This document shows positions 8,823 to 21,300 of a stretch of DNA of 64,000 bases, in pieces. Under the pieces are notes generated by a model. It was not told where the DNA came from. It did no database searches and worked only from the letters and a program-made list of their open reading frames with translations. Every line of letters starts with the position of its first letter. Position 1 is the first letter of the stretch. The stretch is from assembly GCF_964204645.1 (NCBI RefSeq), contig NC_134028.1, positions 2,950,501 through 3,014,500 on the forward strand, given 5' to 3'. Source of the stretch: Tubulanus polymorphus (taxonomy: Eukaryota > Nemertea > Palaeonemertea > Tubulaniformes > Tubulanidae). A program made the position numbers and the translations under genes.

Positions 8823-11611
8823 TTTCCTTATTGTCTAAACTACTTCTCTTTGTTTGCACGGAAATCGGCTATGTAAGTGATGAGATGTCGCAGGGGTAGA
8901 AGGCCAATGTCGGCCTTTATGTTCTCAGTGTCTGATGTTATAATTTTCTGTTGTCTGCGTACACTAGGATCGTAGAGTGACGGAGATCGCTGTGGATACA
9001 ACTTTCAGGACTGGGTGAATGTTTGATTAACTTGGTATTGAGAAATCGAGTTCCGATTTTTTGAACGAAGAACTCGCCGGCATCTATATAGGAACTGTCC
9101 ATCATTAAAGACGCGGAATGAGTCATTGGGTTTCGGGACCTTTTTGTGAACGAAGAACTCGTTACATCAGGAGCAGACTTCTTGGGGGTCCGCGAACGCC
9201 TGCCTTCCTACTGAAGTTGCCCTTTTCCGGCAAGTCAAAAATCGTTAAAACCCGCTGTAAATTTGACACTCATTCTTTTCGGCAATTGCCAATTTTCATG
9301 TTTTTCAACGAGGGTTCCAGGATGCTTTTCTTTGAAGTGGCTGGCTGAGATTATTCTACTAAGTTCCGAGATACAATGTTTAGAATAATTAAAACAGATG
9401 TTGTGTTATCAAGAAAAATAAATATTGTTTGTCACGCTTGTTTTAAGTTTTTCCTTCTGAAAGCTCTTATTAGTGTGCCGAAGAAGAAGTGGGACTTCTG
9501 GTAACACTCCTGCCAGTTTCACATCCTTCTGAGACAAATTGAAGAAATTCTAGATCTATTTTCCAACTGTGAAACTGGTTGTTTTCACCCACCTTTTTTG
9601 TCTGGGATCTGATTTTTTGGGGTTATTTTGCTCAGAACGCACACCCGTCCCGGCGAGATGAACTGCTCCGAACGTATTTAATTAATCACCCTCGCCCGGC
9701 GCGGCACGACAGAACTTGAACTTGAACTTTTATTTTATTGCTCCGAATAATCACAAATCATAGGAGATACATGCTATAAAATATTTACATCAATACAGGA
9801 CGGTACATGAAATGTAGAGACATAAATGAGAAAAAACACATGAGACAATGGTTCAGTCTCAACATAGCCGAACGGTGGCAGCACTGTCTGGGCAAGTAGT
9901 TTATGACTCATCGCGGTTCAGAGTAGGTTGTAATTCGTTAGTAATTAGTAGATTTAGACAGGATTATGAGCCTTTTTGAACTCGATTTTATAATTGTAGA
10001 TATATTTAACGGATAAAGTAAGTATTGATACCATTTTTAGAGTGAATTTCCCTTTAGAATAGACATAAATCGCGTCGACAAACTGACATTTACGATGACA
10101 ATAGTCTGTGTATTTGCCTTTAAATCGTCGTAGAATCTGTTCACTACTATACTGATAGAAGTTGCTATATTTAACGGTTATAAACCAAACCAAAATGTTG
10201 AATATCAGTAAATAGTGTGATGTAACACTGTCACTGCCTAATTCTACTGTCAATTGTTGCTTAGTCTCATTAAAGAAAACTTAGAAAATAATTGTTGCTA
10301 TCTAATAATTAAACTATCACCATCATGGTGTTTTTTGTAACATCTGGTCCACAGCTAGAGGGTCTTGTAGTAAGCACTCAATAACCTACTGTAGATTGTT
10401 GTTTTCGAAAAAATCAACGTAGTTCCCTATTCGCTATATTTATGTATATGAATGATCCTAATAAAAATGCAAATCTTTAACCTGGCTAATAATGGCGAAT
10501 TTCTTCTTCAGGGGCGATAATAATTGTGTAAAGATATTTCCGTCATTCGAACATCTTGACGAGGTATACTTACTAATGATATCTATGCGATTAATTTTCA
10601 GGTTGCCGACTTCATTAGCATGGGGTAGAGAAAGCGCTGAGAATTCAAGGAATGCCACGCGACTTCGTAATATATGCATACGCTGTAGAATGCGATACGA
10701 TGTCTTCACCGTATGTTGTACTGACGTTGACTTTAACGGCGAACATTGCGACGATTAGAATGTGAAATCGAGTATTGTTATCATCGATATTATTATCATA
10801 TCTCGGCTGTTGTGATCTAAACGATATTCATTCCCTCCATTTCTCGATTACCGATCGCTAGAAGACGACTACCGGTTTTTACTTGCGAAATTCTCCCGAA
10901 AGGATAGTGATAACGCGCAGTACTACGGCGGACTATTTCAACTCATTCGATCGCGAGTGATCATCGAGTCTTATCGCGAGTGCTTTTATAGTAATCTATG
11001 TTTTCGAATATATTACCTTGAGTTTTCGCTTAATTCGTCCGCAACTGATTTTTTCGCGATTTTTTTATCGTCATTCGCTACATGACAGTGATAGAACATA
11101 TATATATATATATATATATATATCGATACCGATTCGTCCGAAATCTTTACTTGCGTCCAGAAATATCGCCATTACTTTGCGTCCATATTTAATTCAATAA
11201 CTTATTTGTGGCTTCTGATTCTATGCAAGTATCGGTCATTATAAGTCAATATAATAGCTAAAAATCTAAATCTAATTAGCGCTATATCTAATCAGTAATT
11301 TCGTCCAGAAGTATTCATTATTTATTAATTTAATTATTTATCGATTGATAGTAAATTTTATTTAACTGATAATATTTAAGCTACATAATTTATTGACGTA
11401 CGAATTATTGACTGTGACAAAAAAGGCAAACAGACAACAAGAAAGTTTGTAAAAACTGTTCCGTGGTGGAGTTTGAGGACTGATCGAGTAGAACGAACTG
11501 ATAGAGAAAGGGAAAGAAACTTGGATGTAAAATTGTGAAATCGCCGATTTTAGAATTATCAACTATTGATCATATTTATCGGATAAATGTAGGTGATTTT
11601 TGCTGGTATAG
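8823..11611. other. Spacer and putative 5' region of RAPGEF2
   Basis: No conserved coding frame was recognised. About 9118-9330 resembles a second site at 23800-23990 (shared CCTGCCTTCC, a GTTAAAACC/GTGAAAACC block, GCAAATTTGACAC-like and TCGG.A.TTGC), so it is probably a dispersed repeat. A (TA)n tract lies at about 11098-11122. The stretch 10900-11000 is richer in CpG, with TATCGCGAG and TTTTATAG, and might be the RAPGEF2 promoter or leader, but I cannot place a start site. Several short open frames on both strands look random. Confidence 0.4.
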
Positions 11612-14600
11612 ATGTCGTCGTATTTTGAACACGAGTTTCACCGATGTTTACAGACCCCTCCGAATGAAAGAACTGCCGAGGTAAATATCACCATTAACAC
11701 CCCCTCCTAAACTCTCGATCCTGGTAACTTATACCGGGTGCCTACAACTCCTTGATACCTCAACGCCTCCTAAATGGAAATGCTTTTGAAGGTTCTCGAG
11801 ACTCCTATTAACGCTTATTTTCAACTAAATCATCAGGGAATAATATAAACAGTACATAGTACAAATGTTTCGACAAAGTTAAGAGATATATTTTATTTAT
11901 TACCATTTATTTATCTCCAATTGAGATATCTAAGTATGTTGTATTTGTGGAGATTCCTCCTACAAATTGCGTTCACTTTCACTGGTAAACGCAGTCTAAA
12001 AGAATCTCTTCTTCACTCTATTCAAAACTATATCCGGGGAGACGTTTTCAATTCTATATTCAGATTATCTATTGAGATATCGTGTTTCATTCTTGTCTAA
12101 TTTTCGATATATCGAAATAATGTTGATATTCAGAAGCTATTCGAGAGAATGAATGAAAACGCGAGCTTTTCCTACTGTTCTATTGTCAGTCCAATTGAAC
12201 AGTGAGAATAACACAGATGTCGGGAACGTGTGTGCCTGGACAATCCACTATGTGACATTTGTACAAACTAGGATTCGACCAAGGTTAAATTTAGATGAAC
12301 AATTTTATGGTTACGACAACAGTGTATCTGATATTTGACGTATGATAATGATTATGTATACGACATTGATTTAGGATGTTGACTGAAGACCAATTTTCAA
12401 TGGAGACCTTTCAGACTTTCTTCTCATGTAATGTAATTCTATGAATGGAATTATTGCTAGTCACTGATGATAGCCGCCTGTGTTCACACTACCTCCATTC
12501 TGAAATTTGGATCGGACTTTTGGGTCCGACCAAATTGGTCCGTTCTTCAAAGGAATGGGCCAATCTAGAACGGACTTCGTTCCCAATTGTAACAGACCAA
12601 ATCTAGACCGACCTAAATATGCCTAACAGTGTGAATGAGGCTAACGAGTAGGGGTTCATGCCTAAAGCTGTCTGAAAATTACAAAAGGGATGATTAATCA
12701 TGTGAGAGTATACTAACTGTAGTTAGTGAGAAGGGGTGTGATTGCACCCCTGGGTAGATGTTGTTACCTTCGTCAATAACTAGAGCTTCCTAGGAATAAT
12801 TGACAACTTGCCAATATCACATACATGTGAATTGAATATTTGTTGTTGATACTTGCTATTGTTCACACATATTTGCATTTTTTCGATAAATGTCTTTGAG
12901 TTTTTACGCATTTCCACTACTGAATGATTTAATCGCGCAGCAGTTTTTCTGTACGTGGCGCTATGTTTTACATTGAAACCCCTAAAGGTGATGAAAATCC
13001 TTTTTCATCCGTCAATAATCTGATCAGGAAGGTTCCTTTTCGGTGGCAAAATATTAAGTTAGATATATCTATTGTATGTATAGGTGATTTGCTTGCTTTA
13101 AGGTATTGCATACAATGCCAATGGACTATTTGTTTTTCATAGAAAAAATACTTTATTCGTTCTAATGACCTAAACATAGGTAGATGACTGACCGCGCTAG
13201 TTCAATTTGGGGCTTGACTGTGGGATTGACCGGGCATCGGTTCAATTTGGGGCCAGCTTTATCATTATTATTATGTATTCATCTGCATGGATTAGCTTCC
13301 TATATAAAATCACCTGATCTATAGTTTTAACCAATAATGTTATAGCCTGTGATATTATTATACTGATAAATGTTACTTGAATTCCGTGCGCGCAGTACGC
13401 GCACAGCTGTTTATGAATCAATTAATCTGTGATGTCACGATTATAAAGTCACTACGTAATGATAATACGGCAAAGTCATTGATATCTACAGCTTTTTCAA
13501 TAGAAAAAATCTGCTTCTGAACGGAAAAAAAGAATGTTCTCCTTTAATTTGCACAAAACGCCCAAAACTCCTTTAAAAACTTCTTCAATTTTGAGAAAAA
13601 GGCAATTAGAAATTTTTTTCTAGTGTGTAGTTGTGTAGTAGACTACGCCTTAAACAGTAGAGTTGGGATTTGTTTTTATCGAGATAAACAGTTCCGATTA
13701 AGGGGGAGTCTACTGTAATTGGTATATAAATGTAATGCAGATGCCTCCTCGAAATTTGAAATTTTCTCTTTCAAAAACTCCTTTCGTCCAGGAATGACTG
13801 ATTCGTAGGGACCTTGTTTTATATTCGGCTTAATAAGAGAGCGGTAGTTCCGCCCATTTCCGTGACCACAGTATATGCAGGCCTATGTGACTCAGTAATT
13901 TCCAAACCTCTCCTATGTCGTGTCTGTAACACTGAATGTACCCACTGTATGTACCGGTTGATATTTGTATAGTGAGCCGGATTCCTAAAAAAACACTCTA
14001 CAGGTTGCATGCCTTTACGCCTATACAATTCTGTTGCATAAGACTTCTGATCAAAAAGGGTTTTTCGTTATGTCGGGTGTTTGAATTTTTTAAAGCTCGT
14101 GTGAAGATTCTAATTAGAACATCAAAGAGTGTTTAGAACGCTTAGAAAATGATTTTGGTTTAAGGATGAATTCGACGATGATATTTTTAATGTGAATTCG
14201 ACGAATAGCTCATAGAGGAAGCTTCCCTACTCACGAGCAGGATTTCAATTTCTCTTCTAATCATGGAATATTTTCGTTCATGACTCGAGAATAGTTTATG
14301 GTATTCATCATTCATATTGTTCGAATTATGTCAAATGCATCTGGCTTGAGAATTTGCCTTTCTAATGAGCGCCTGTTATTTGTATTGACTTTGTTTTGCT
14401 TTTTACTTAGAATTTCATGCGAGATTTTTAATAGTGAATTCATTGAGGCATACTTTTATGTAAACGTGGAATGTAAGATATAAATGTGAATGTGGCTTAT
14501 TGGGGTTATTTTTAATTGATCTCGTTTTCACACATTACTGTGAAACCTTTCAAGTCGTTAACGAGGGTGTACTTCCACTCAAACTGTTATTCAAACCGTT

Positions 14601-15584
14601 GAAAATATTTTTACGGGAATAAAATAAGATTTATTTACACTCCTACCATTTCTATATGAAAAATGAATATTTACAATGGATTACTCAAAACGGAAAATAA
14701 AAGCATTTTCAAACATGGCAAACAATGCTATTTACTTACAATACGAGATATAGAATTATGAGAATGAATTAATTCAACAAGATTGAGACTAGTTCTGCAT
14801 ATTTTAAGGTGTGATCGGGTCTTTCACGCTGAGGTAACAGCAGTTGGGAGGTGCTGCTACCTGCCTTCCTTAGCGATAACTAAGATATTTTAGTCATTCA
14901 AGCAATAACTTGATAAGCAGCATCCCAAAACTATAAACGCTTGTATCCATAATAAGATCATTGTTTTCATGATTCGTTGCGGAGTTTTGCGAAAAGTTGA
15001 TCGTCGATTTTATTCTCTTTCTCTTTAGGATTTAGATATAATATTCTCATTTCTGCATGGCTTGGAGGCATTGTCGAATCTACGCGAGACGGCGTTACGT
15101 ACGATTTGTCGACGAGTTCGGTATGAACACTACGACGCTAACGATATCCTGTACTGGTGAGTTCGGTTCGACGAATGACTGATAGATGGCGTATGTGTGC
15201 TATTGATAATCCTAATATTTATCAATATTACATAGCTATGATCTTCACTATCACGGCTAACATGTGTAGAGAATCCTGCAAAAAAGATAGGCCTACCTGA
15301 AAATCACTATTAGAATATAGTCGAATAAACTACTAGCTCTTGGAAACATTTTCTTAGATTATTTTTTCGTTATTATGGGATTCTCTACACGGAATTAGTG
15401 TTTTATCAATGTTTTTTCAAGGCTGATATACCAGGTAATAAATTTTGCCGAGCAATGTGTTTTCTGAGATAAAAACTAATTTTGAAATGGTTATTTTCAG
15501 TTATGGAGAGCCGAGTTCTAGTTGGTATATACTATTGACGGGATGTGTGTTTATTGAAAACAGCATGTATCTACCCCGTAGCAG
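11612..15584 (+). CDS. RAPGEF2: RAPGEF2 core exons 1-3: N-terminus and start of cNBD-like domain 1
   Basis: Exons 11612-11680 (23 codons, phase 0 out), 15029-15156 and 15501-15584 (both phase 2 out). Readable blocks: [16 protein letters not shown], then [20 protein letters not shown] and PRS, the beta-barrel of a cyclic-nucleotide-binding-like fold. Exon 3 ends at AGCAG|GTATTT. The next in-phase exon is 21.7 kb away at 37246. A tiny 37-nt AG-ended stretch after exon 3 could give a short alternative end, but this seems unlikely. Confidence 0.92.
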
Positions 15585-18315
15585 GTATTTATACGAGCTG
15601 ATTTATCGCTATTTTTTTCAGCGCTGAACCCCGATATGTTTTATCAAGTGGCGAAGAAGAAGTTTTTCTTGAGGTTGAATCGGAAAGTGTTTATTTATTT
15701 TAGCATATTCAGATACAAAGATTAGTTTTGTTGCGCGCATACTGTAGGCCCTGTTGCTTCCAGGGAGAAAAGAAAAGGCAACGTTCTTTTCAAGAAATAC
15801 AACTGAAAACACGCAATTTTGCAATGATCATCGTCTTACATCTGTACCCCTCGAAATCACCCTTTTGTTTTTCATTCTTCGCTCCATCAGGGCCGAAAGA
15901 TAGAAGTCAAAGATGTGGAAAATGTTGAAAAAATATGCGAGTATGAGAGGTTTTACATGGTTTAGTTGCCAGAAAATATTGATTTCCTTTTCTACAGAAT
16001 TATCTTTTTGTTTTACCCTAATAGCACGTATACAAGCATGGGTCTTTAGTATTCCTCTTCATTGAAGCGTACTGGGTTTATTATTACACATGTTGATGAA
16101 TTGGAAAAATCGTCTTTTTTCTGTGTCAACGCGGTCTGCCCGCCCGTCTGTCTGCCTCATTTTTGGCCACTTTCGACGACGATCTAGTCTGTCAGGTTTG
16201 TCGAAGCGTTCGGACGTGAATCTCGGATGAATCCAATAATGCGTATTCGTTTTTTTTTCTTCGAGAAAACGAATAACCGAATTATCGCGCGACGGATCGA
16301 TACGTTCTGCGGTGAGTTTCGGCTGTAAGAGACCGACCGATGTTCAGGTGTTGCGTTACTAAGTCGTCTCGACTGTAAATCGATAGAAACTTTGTTTTCT
16401 CGATCGGAAACTTTTTTCTTCGATGGTTTTAGGGATAAGATTTCCTTTCATGTGTATCATTCAGAGTGCCTTGAATAGAAATTATTTCCTCGTCTGAAAA
16501 TCTTTGATTTTTTGTCACCTCGTATAGGTTTACACTGTAAAAGGTATTGATTTTTGTGATTTACGTGGCCTTCGAGATACTGGATGAACCTTGATAGAGA
16601 TTGATGATGGAGGCGGAGAGGAAAATCTGATAGTTAAAAATGATGATTATTTCTGATCTAGGAGTTTTCAGACTAATTCAGAATTTAGTTAGTGATTGGG
16701 TTTTTTCCCTACTGAAGTTGTATTCTTTCAAAAAATGGTTTATATTTGTTTGCACTGTCGTATTATATCCATTCATTACTCAATTGTCAACAAAACAAGG
16801 AGTTGACATTTCATTCACCTTGAGCTAAAAATATTTTTCAGGTTGCCTCCTGTTAAGTTTGTTTATCTTAAGAAATATTTTCCTGAAAACGTGTGCGTCG
16901 TGACTGTTTGATCGAGATCGTTCAGCCTTGTTATCTAACGCTGCAAAAATGGTCGTTGTAGATTTAGGCAAATTTGAAATAAATAAAATCAGTCTCTTGG
17001 TCTTGTATTTTATTTGATAAAAAGAATTTTATTGGAGCGTTCCTAATCCGCTACGCTTGTCTTCACTTTTGATTGAATTTAAATGATTGGATTCGTCCGG
17101 TGGGATATAGAATTTAGAGCGATGTTATTAGATTTTACATTTCCACCAATTAGATTGCCGGGCTCTGTCTAGTTCGAACGTGCACTGCGGCCAGGGCTCG
17201 TGCTGCGTAAGCTTCGACTGGAGGCGTCTGAATCCTGGTAACTGAGGATGTAAGTAGTTTAGTTTCTGTCTCATTAAGGTGATTTTGAGAATGAATTTCT
17301 GACAAAAACGTCGGTTAAAATGAAGCTTATAAGACTTTGTATCTAAAGGCTGCTTGTGATGCGATTCACCTGTGATGTAACCGCCTGTCACAATCGCAAA
17401 GTAACAAAGATCCGCATGACTTTGTGACTGTTGGCGTTGGCGGTCGCGACTCGTGGCGACCATCTCTCCAAAGATATACGTAGGCCTATAGACAGGCAGT
17501 TTGGTGAAAATATTGTGCCATTTTGGCATTAAGCATGAAACCTTCAGAAATTATAGAGATTGACTAACTCAGACGTATCAGATATAGGACCAACTGAAGA
17601 AAATCCAATACAGCCACCATTTTCAAGATAGCTGTCATGCTAAGAGAATTTTATCATGAATTCCTGTTTGACTTGAATACATGAATATATGCTACTGATG
17701 GAACTGAGACTAGTCGCACACTGTTGTAGTCAATCGCGTCATGCATGTCAACCGACGCCCACCTTGAGAATAGGAAATATCAACATTACACTCGGTTGAC
17801 TTCACTACCTGATCAGCATTCAAATCGTACAACTTCCCCGTCATGACTACATCCTAACCGCCTACGACTCTTTTCCACACTCCTCAAAATTCATTTGAAG
17901 TCCAGTCGACCCTATGATTAAGTGTTACCCTTTGGCGATGCTGGACTTTTCCGTATTTGCCGATTCATAAGAACCATTAAATCTGTAATTGACTGTGTAA
18001 CAGTATCGCTGAAAGCGATTATTGAGCAGGAAATTGTATTGCTCCAAATTGTGTATTTGTGCCTAAGAACAAAGACGATGTCTTCTCTTACAAACGTAAA
18101 TGTTTCCTGAGCTGTAGGCTGTGGTAATGGCTTGCATTTAGAGACGTTATTGGATGCAGCGACGAACGTACAACGCAAACAGAAACGCAGAAAAATTCAA
18201 CTCAGGTGTTCAGGTAATAATACATCATCGGGATAGATTTCTGTCTATCAAATATTTCGAGTGAAGCGATAATGAAATCGAATATTGCGGAACGGATTCT
18301 GGTGAAACGTGCGAT

Positions 18316-18394
<79 letters not shown>

Positions 18395-21300
18395 GCGCGG
18401 GTATATACAATAACTCGGATGATTCTGGAAAATGTTTCATGTCGACTCGACTCGAGGGTATAGACTAATAAAACTGGCGGTTTGTTTGCCTCGGGGTGCC
18501 ACGCCGGTACAGCAACCCGTCTGCCATAAAACGCTACGTCAATTACTGGCAACGTTGATTGTGTTGTATCCCCTCGGTGGCCGTGAGCACCGTTTGACGG
18601 GGAAGTGCTTCGGAAACAAATTTCCGCCGTTCGTATATCTCTCAGTGCCCATCGTCGAATTGGTCGTGATCAACGCTGACTGTTTCTATACGTCTCGCCC
18701 GTACTGCCACCCGCGTTCACGCTACGTTATCTAGAACGTTCTATTACATCTAGTCGCTTACAATTTGAACGGATTAAGCAGCGAAAAGTCCATTCCCTTT
18801 TAAAGTGATCAAAAGGACCATTTCTTTGTGCATTAAATAGAAACTTTGCTTTGATTGCCTGGCAATAACAATGTTGTGTCTAGCAGGACCAGTGATAACT
18901 GCTGATTTAGAAACATCTATGATCGCACAGCATTGTTTTATTGGTTTTTGGTCCGTTCTATATTGGTCCAAATTAGAAAGGGCTCACTGGTGTTAGTGTG
19001 AACGTGGCTAATGTTGAAGATTGTCAGTAGCTTGTCCCCCACCACAGCCCCCCTTCCACCACCCCCCCCCCCACCACTGCCCCCCTCCCACTGCCCTGTT
19101 GTGGTTTGTTACTGATGAAAGTCGTCACCGAGAAATCAGATATTACTCGTCCTCGTCGTATGTTGCCGATTGATTGAAAAATTTCTCCTGCAGTTCGTAC
19201 GACTCGAGGCTAGACATTTATCACTTATATTTCGACCTGTCATTTCTGACAGACATTATTTCCCATCAGATGAAGGCATTCCTCATAACAGAGTTTCTAC
19301 TTGTCCGGAAAATCCTAGTAAAAGTCATGTTTTGTGTCTGGAACTATGAAAAAAGCTAGGTATTGATAATTCGTTCTTGTGGTCTAAGCACTTTTAAGTC
19401 TAGTAACTTTCAATTCTACTCTATGAGCTACTCATTTAGTAGGTATGGACATTTTGATATTTGGCCATATGTAAGGAGTATGGAAAATCAAAGACTGCGA
19501 ATAGCGGTGAACCTTGTTTTAGATCTATCAAAGTTGATGATCTGAAATTGACATTTTTACAAGCCGTAAAGTTCTTCAGGGGAAAGTAACGGATGAATTT
19601 TCTTTTGATTTATTGTTTCCGCTCGATGTGTTTTATGAATGAGAATGACGTTTATGTATTTCATTCGCTTATCTCGTTCAATTCAGATTTCCTGATGATG
19701 ATATGCACGTGCAGCAGTGACGAGTCAATAACGTTTCAGCTTCTATACCGCAGGAGATGTTGATGTATTGATTAGTTAGAAGGTTCTCAGATGACTTGTC
19801 ATCCTGCACTTATAGTGAGGAGAGTTGAGCACACGTGTCGAGAATGAAAAGGGCGAAACTAGTTCTACAGAGGATGGCAATCAGTCTCTCATATTCACCG
19901 ACGACGCAATATCTAGCTTTACATCAAATTTATCGCTTTTTTCCGAATACGCGGTAGAAATTCTTACACCAAAAAAAGCGACCAATTCTCAATTATCCCA
20001 ACAAATGAAACTTGCCAGTACGGTTTCATCTTGTTTGATATTAAAACCAAGTACTAATTTGCTAATGGTATTTACTCATGCAGGTCACTGTACTGGTAAT
20101 TTGATAATTTCTGGTTTAATTCTCAAATAGGACATACAAGCAGCCCCCCCCCCCATGAACATAGCTTTTCAATTAATTAAATTCATTTTTGCAATATGAT
20201 GGATTTCGAACTAAGCGTATATGTACATGGCAGTTACACAAACTTCAAACAGTCTCAATAAGCTGAATTATAAATGTAATTTAGCTTCGTATTTGATGTT
20301 GAATAATCAAACTGGATTCATTGATTTTATTGTGTAATGTATCATCATCAGTAAGTATTGATCGGTAACGAGTGGTGTCCTGAAGTTTCAGACATCGAGT
20401 TGAACTCGCTGACGATGTATATGTATATATGTATTGATTCTGTTGTAAGTGTCTCAGAACGGTTCTCAGTTATACAGCGATGAGTTCTAATCAAACAGAC
20501 AGACTTTCTATCGTCGCCTCCATTATTCGAATACCAATACTCAATAGAATATGATGCACTGAACTCAGTTTTGCAGTTATTTAAGCTGATTCTATTTTAC
20601 TTAATTGGTGACCCTGTAACTGGATACCGTGTAATTGTCTTGTTTGGTCTGGTCTTCAATTGATCAATTTGATGCACTGAACTCGGTTTTACAGTTTTTT
20701 CTTAGAATCAACTTACCACTAAAGCAAACCTGTGGACCATCGAAGTTGTACAACCAATCTAACAACTTCAAGACCTGTCTCAAGATTTAGGTTTTGACTG
20801 AAGAATCAACTTTAGGACTAGCCCCTTAAACTGGATACATATATGCTTATCATCATCTTCGTTTAACTGAAAATGGGGGGAAGTGGGGGGGGGGGGTTAG
20901 TACCGATTGCCTCATCATCTGACTTTATCGTAATCAAAAATTGAAAACCGCATCAATTAGTACGAGTATCTTATCAATTGGCAATCAGACTTCAATTAAA
21001 TTGTCTCCGTTCTGAGATGGGCCGCAATTATCAACGTCATAATTGCCCGAATTCTTGGTTGAGTGCCGTGGAGCTCGTCGAGAGGGAGTGCTGTTTCAAT
21101 ACGACAGTATTGAGCAGCAGGAATATTATCGTCGTCGGTATCAGGCGATATATCGTTTATTCCGTTCAACTGCTAATTATCAGTAACGGTTTCACCGGTG
21201 CAGTCAGTCGTATGTCGCAGTAGTCGTAGTCGCAGATCGGTATGTCATGTTAATGAGCTGTCAGAAGTCAATGTGAATTTCATCTTGCCGGCATTCCAGT

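Noticed and set aside
9954-10758. Overlapping open frames on both strands upstream of RAPGEF2
   Set aside because: No domain, no consistent splice sites and no codon bias; compatible with chance in AT-rich DNA.
15622-15703. Alternative RAPGEF2 exon after a 37-nt intron ([14 protein letters not shown] then stop)
   Set aside because: The intron would be unusually small, there is no polyA signal nearby, and the true continuation of the domain is at 37246.
16226-16311. ATG-started exon MNPIMRIRF... ending in GTGAGT
   Set aside because: Its donor leaves phase 1, which cannot join RAPGEF2 exon 4; it could only be untranslated.
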